Made by a program: the position numbers and the translations under genes. 9,759 bases of DNA from Caulobacter sp. B11 (GTDB lineage: Bacteria; Pseudomonadota; Alphaproteobacteria; Caulobacterales; Caulobacteraceae): contig NZ_PEGG01000020.1 of the NCBI RefSeq assembly GCF_002737765.1, positions 1 to 9,759 on the forward strand. The letters are read 5' to 3'. Positions 7,069-9,759 of this stretch are shown in pieces. Position 1 is the stretch's first letter. Every line of letters begins with the position of its first letter. The notes below the pieces were generated by a model, which saw only the letters and a list, made by a program, of their open reading frames with translations, did no database searches and was not told where the DNA came from.

Positions 7069-7080
7069 CGGAGTTCTCCG
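7069..7080 (+). promoter_or_regulatory. Small hairpin containing the yceI ribosome binding site
   Basis: CGGAG (7069-7073), TT, CTCCG (7076-7080) is self-complementary and ends at the base before the ATG. The Shine-Dalgarno GGAG (7070-7073), seven bases from the start, lies in the left arm, so pairing would hide it. Confidence 0.45.
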
Positions 7081-7677
7081 ATGACCCGACTGTTCGCCGC
7101 CCCGACCCTGGCCCTTCTCGCCGCCTGCGCCGCTCTGGGCCTGGCCGCCGCGCCCGCCCAGGCCGCGGAGGTGGCCTACAAGATTGATCCCGCCCACACC
7201 GAGACGACCTTCGTCATCGATCGGTTCGGCTTCACCTCGGTGATCGGCATCTTTGGCGAGTCCGAAGGCGCCATCTGGCTAGACGAGGCGGCTCCTGAAA
7301 AGTCCCGCGTCGAGGCCACGGTGAAGGTCGCCAGCCTGCTCACGGGTCACACCACTCGCGACGAGCATCTGAAGAGCGAGCGCTGGCTGAACGCCGCGGC
7401 CAATCCGACCATGACCTTCAAGTCGACCAAGGTCGTGCAGACGGGTCCCGACACCGCCAAGGTGACCGGCGACATGACGATCATGGGCATGACGCTGCCG
7501 GCCACCCTGGAGGTCAAGCTCAACAAGATCGGCACGGCCCCCAACGGCCAGAAGCGCCAGGCCGGCTTCACCATCACCGGCGCGATCAGCCGCAAGGCCT
7601 TTGGCAGCGCCAGCGCGGCGGGCATTATCGGCGACAGCGTGGTCATCCGCATCGAGACCCTGGCGGTCGGGTCCTAG
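7081..7677 (+). CDS. YceI family periplasmic lipid-binding protein
   Basis: 198 residues from the ATG at 7081; an upstream in-frame start is possible but would lie inside the terminator region and give no signal peptide. Residues 1-28 (ending AAAPAQA before AEVAYKID) form an export signal. The mature part has the YceI pattern: KIDPAHTETTFVIDRFGFTSVIGIFGESEGAIWLD, TTRDEHLKSERWLNAAANPTMTFKSTKV, GDMTIMGMTLPATLEVKLN and FTITGAISRKAFG. The family folds into a lipocalin-like beta barrel that binds isoprenoids such as polyprenyl chains in the periplasm. A LLAAC lipobox-like sequence with C16 sits within the signal, so a lipoprotein is a less likely alternative. The TAG at 7675-7677 overlaps the stop of the convergent CAP gene. 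Confidence 0.93.
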   Translation: MTRLFAAPTLALLAACAALGLAAAPAQAAEVAYKIDPAHTETTFVIDRFGFTSVIGIFGESEGAIWLDEAAPEKSRVEATVKVASLLTGHTTRDEHLKSERWLNAAANPTMTFKSTKVVQTGPDTAKVTGDMTIMGMTLPATLEVKLNKIGTAPNGQKRQAGFTITGAISRKAFGSASAAGIIGDSVVIRIETLAVGS

Positions 7678-8477
7678 TCGACCACGAACACCGGCCCCCA
7701 GGCCACCTGGTAGCGGCGCGCTCCTGTCGACAGATGGGGGCGCAGCTGCCAGGTCCCGTGCGGTAGGCTGACCACCTGGGAGCCCTCGACATAGGTCTGG
7801 GTCAGGATGTCGTCGCCGGGCTCGGAGACCGAGAACTGCAGGATCCGCGGCGTGGCGCGCGACAGGGTCGCGGCGATTTCCGCCACCGAGCCCACCCGCA
7901 ACGGGGTGGGGGCCGCCAGGCGCGCGGCGAGCTCGTAATAGGCCCCGACGGCGATGATCTGGGCTCCACGACGGATCACCCCATAGCCCACATGGCTGAA
8001 GCCCGGGGCCAACAGGTTGGCGCGGTGGCCGGGACTGGTGCGCCACTGGTCGTGGATCTGGCCGGGCCGCACAGCGCTGCTGGCGTTGCGGCGCATGGCG
8101 ATGTTCTCGCCGGCCGCGCCGACCAGGTCGCGGGCCAGAAGACCGACCCGGGCGGCGGGCCCGAAGCCCTCGGCGGTCATGTGGTCGAAGCGACCGGTTG
8201 CGGCCACGTCGGCGGCATGGGCGCGGGCGGCGCGGGCCAGGCCGGCGTCCCAGGTCAGAGGTCGGCGGCCCTGGCTGTCGCGAAAGCCGTTGTTGAGCTC
8301 GATCAGGTCGCGCTCGAACCCTGGCTCGAACCGTCCGCCCGCCGCCTCGGCCAGGCCTCGTTGCAGTCGGCGATCATAGGCCAGCCACGACGAGGCCGGG
8401 GCCGCGACCCCCAGGGTCGGCGCCAGGGCTGTTGCGCCCAAGGCGGTCAGGACGGCGCGGCGGGGTAGGGGATTCAA
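7674..8477 (-). CDS. Exported CAP/SCP-domain protein
   Basis: 267 residues when started at the TTG at 8475-8477, which has GAGG nine bases upstream and gives MNPLPRRAVLTALGATALAP, a signal with a twin-arginine-like RR at 6-7, cleaved around residue 27. The open frame extends further upstream, but that extension overlaps the divergent gene and has no signal character. The CAP domain spans about 55-182 with the known motifs: LIELNNGFRDSQGRRPLTWD, H99 in FDHMTAEG, E124 in GENIA, and HDQWRTSPGHRANLL (142-156) with H151, then FSHVGYGV. H99, E124 and H151 fit the conserved cavity residues. A C-terminal domain of about 80 residues, rich in beta strands, follows and is not recognised. Bacterial CAP proteins are extracytoplasmic and mostly of unknown role; some bind sterols or metals. 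Confidence 0.88.
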   Translation of the reverse strand: MNPLPRRAVLTALGATALAPTLGVAAPASSWLAYDRRLQRGLAEAAGGRFEPGFERDLIELNNGFRDSQGRRPLTWDAGLARAARAHAADVAATGRFDHMTAEGFGPAARVGLLARDLVGAAGENIAMRRNASSAVRPGQIHDQWRTSPGHRANLLAPGFSHVGYGVIRRGAQIIAVGAYYELAARLAAPTPLRVGSVAEIAATLSRATPRILQFSVSEPGDDILTQTYVEGSQVVSLPHGTWQLRPHLSTGARRYQVAWGPVFVVD

Positions 8478-8500
8478 GATCAGCAGCCTCGCGAAGTTGG

Positions 8501-8531
8501 TTGACACGGACGTTCCGGACGAAGCTCTAAG
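8501..8531 (+). promoter_or_regulatory. Putative promoter for a leaderless deoxyribosyltransferase transcript
   Basis: TTGACA at 8501-8506 is a perfect -35 hexamer. GCTCTAAG at 8524-8531 is similar to the Caulobacter -10 (GCTANAWC), after 17 bases. A start site 5-7 bases after the -10 would fall at or very near the ATG at 8536. The spacing is slightly longer than the Caulobacter consensus. Confidence 0.5.
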
Positions 8532-8535
8532 CCAC

Positions 8536-9099
8536 ATGAAACCTGTCCGTTCCATCTGGCTGGCCGGCCCCGAACCCTGGCTGGCCGACGCCCCCGCCCA
8601 GAGCGCCCGGCAGCGCGCCCTGTGCGCCGACAACAGCTTCGAGGGGCTCACCCCGCCGCCGGCGGCGCCGGGCGATCCCGACGACAGTGAGATCCAGGCC
8701 CGCGAACTCTATGCCGACCGCATGGCCCAATTGCGTCGCGCCGACGCCGGGGTGATCAACCTGACCCCGTGGCGCGGCCCTTCCTGCGACCCTTCGGCGG
8801 CCTTCGAGGCCGGGGTTCTGGCCGGGCTCGGACGCCCGGTCTTCGCCTATCTCAACATCCAGGACGAGACCCAGGCCGAGTATGTCGACCGGGTCGAGGC
8901 CCAGGTCGGGGCGCAACGCGACGCGGCCGGGGTCTGGCGCGACGGCGACGGCTGCGCGATCGAGGACATGGGCCTGCCCGAGACCGTGATGCTGTGGGCC
9001 GAGGCCCGTCGCCTGTTCGTGATCGTCACCGATGATCCCCTGCACGACCTGACCGGGCTGGAGCTGTGCCTTGAGGCCCTGGCGCTCTACGCGGAATAG
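8536..9099 (+). CDS. Nucleoside 2-deoxyribosyltransferase family protein
   Basis: 187 residues from the ATG at 8536, where the family's first strand begins (SIWLAGPEPWL). Motifs: LAGPE (9-13), LCADNSFEGLTP (29-40), ADAGVINLTPWRGPSCDPSAAFEAG (69-93) and LGRPVFAYLN (98-107). E91 in the AAFEAG motif corresponds to the catalytic nucleophile of the family and D85, six residues earlier, to a second active-site acid. The family swaps or hydrolyses the base of 2'-deoxynucleosides or nucleotides, in salvage or in cleaning of the nucleotide pool; the substrate cannot be told. There is no Shine-Dalgarno before the ATG, and the promoter lies immediately upstream, so the mRNA may be leaderless. It is divergent from the CAP gene and convergent, with a 68-base gap, with the methyltransferase gene. 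Confidence 0.85.
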   Translation: MKPVRSIWLAGPEPWLADAPAQSARQRALCADNSFEGLTPPPAAPGDPDDSEIQARELYADRMAQLRRADAGVINLTPWRGPSCDPSAAFEAGVLAGLGRPVFAYLNIQDETQAEYVDRVEAQVGAQRDAAGVWRDGDGCAIEDMGLPETVMLWAEARRLFVIVTDDPLHDLTGLELCLEALALYAE

Positions 9100-9167
9100 G
9101 GCGCGGGTCGCACCGCATCGAAATAGCGGGTCTTACGCTCGTCTATGAACCGCGGGGCCGGCGGCCG

Positions 9168-9759
9168 TCACCAGTCCAGCGCCGCCTGGCCCCGCAGGAT
9201 CGCCTCGGCCTCGGCCGTGTTCCGGCCGCCCCCCGCCGAGCCGAGCGAGCGTTCGTGCAGCACCAGGGCGGGCAGCAGGGCGAGCGGGGCCTTGCCGGTC
9301 TTGATCGCGCGAACGATCACCCGCTTGGCCGGCGCGTCGGCGAAGGGCTGCACGGGCCGAATGCGGAACGAGCCGGCCTTGGGGGCCAGCAGGGCCAGGA
9401 GGTCGGCCAGCCGGTCCGCCCGGTGGATGAGGGTGATCGTCCCGCCCTCGCGCACCGCCTTGAGGCAAAAGCTCGTCCAGGCGGCCAGGCCCCCGTCGGC
9501 CATCCAGGCTCCGCTCTTCTCGGGGGCCGGGGCGCGCAGGGCGGCGGGATCGTCAAAATAGGGGGGGTTGCTGATCACCGCATCGAAGGGCGGCAGGTCC
9601 AGGGCCCGGAAGCCGCCCTCGACATCCCCGTCAAGAATCGTCACCCGGTCGGCGAGGTCGTTCAGCGTCACGTTCTGGCGCGCCAGGTCGGCGGCGGCGG
9701 GGTCGCGCTCCAGACCGACGAATCGCGCCCCGGGGCGTCGGCTGGCGGCGGCCCAGCAG
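9168..9759 (-). CDS. TrmN6-type tRNA (adenine-N6) methyltransferase, N-terminus cut by the window
   Basis: The frame is open from the window edge to a TGA at 9168-9170, giving 196 visible residues. The visible part starts in the SAM-binding Rossmann fold (RFVGLERDPAAADLARQNVTLN, with the acidic E of GLERD expected to hold the ribose of SAM), followed by VTILDGD and the catalytic NPPY motif (ISNPPYF, codons at 9558-9569), which marks methylation of an exocyclic adenine or similar amine. After it come the family traits EKSGAWMADGGLAAWTSFCLKAVREGGTITLIHRADR and RVIVRAIKTGKAPLALLPALVLHE. This matches the COG4123 / TrmN6 (YfiC) group, which makes m6A37 in tRNA1(Val). About 50-60 N-terminal residues, including the first SAM glycine motif, are outside the window. 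Confidence 0.87.
   Translation of the reverse strand, partial: CWAAASRRPGARFVGLERDPAAADLARQNVTLNDLADRVTILDGDVEGGFRALDLPPFDAVISNPPYFDDPAALRAPAPEKSGAWMADGGLAAWTSFCLKAVREGGTITLIHRADRLADLLALLAPKAGSFRIRPVQPFADAPAKRVIVRAIKTGKAPLALLPALVLHERSLGSAGGGRNTAEAEAILRGQAALDW

Noticed and set aside
9100..9167. Possible terminator between the deoxyribosyltransferase and methyltransferase genes
   Set aside because: The gap has GC-rich short complementary stretches but no solid stem with a T tract on either strand.

Overview
The window looks like an ordinary chromosomal stretch of a high-GC alphaproteobacterium, most likely a member of the Caulobacteraceae (Caulobacter or a close relative). The reasons are the strong G/C preference at third codon positions, the mix of families (RcnB-like, YceI, CsgG-like, DUF924, CAP/SCP) and a promoter before ilvC that fits the Caulobacter housekeeping consensus (TTGACG, then GCTNNAAC) very well. 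This assignment is inference from the sequence alone. I see no mobile element, phage gene, CRISPR array, tRNA or rRNA.

Layout, left to right. Positions 1-370 hold the 3' end of a medium-chain dehydrogenase/reductase gene (+). Convergent with it is a minus-strand pair: thymidylate synthase thyA (795-1636) and, directly downstream and overlapping its stop, a hotdog-fold thioesterase (367-798). thyA carries an apparent one-base deletion that separates its last 37 codons from the rest. Next on the minus strand are a DUF924 gene (2749-3303) and a secreted CsgG-like/SH3 protein (1734-2684), the latter ended by a strong intrinsic terminator. Divergent from DUF924 is a secreted protein (3409-4338, +) with a long Arg/Gly/Asp-rich disordered region and an RcnB-like C-terminus, then a small DoxX-like membrane protein (4435-4827, +). 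A flavodoxin-fold NAD(P)H/FMN oxidoreductase (4841-5764, -) is divergent from ilvC (5932-6951, +), which has a good promoter and a good terminator. After ilvC come yceI (7081-7677, +) with a hairpin-rich leader, a CAP/SCP-domain exported protein (7674-8477, -), a nucleoside 2-deoxyribosyltransferase-like gene that may be transcribed leaderless (8536-9099, +), and the C-terminal part of a TrmN6-type N6-adenine methyltransferase (9168-9759, -), cut by the window edge.

The genes do not form one pathway. They are housekeeping metabolism (ilvC for branched-chain amino acids, thyA for dTMP, the tRNA methyltransferase) interleaved with single-gene envelope functions (CsgG-like, RcnB-like, YceI, CAP, DoxX). 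I do not see a convincing new multi-gene system. The points most worth a second look are the thyA frameshift, the yceI leader that can hide its own ribosome binding site, the RG-rich RcnB-like protein with its repeats, the CsgG-like gene away from any curli genes, and two unusual translation starts.
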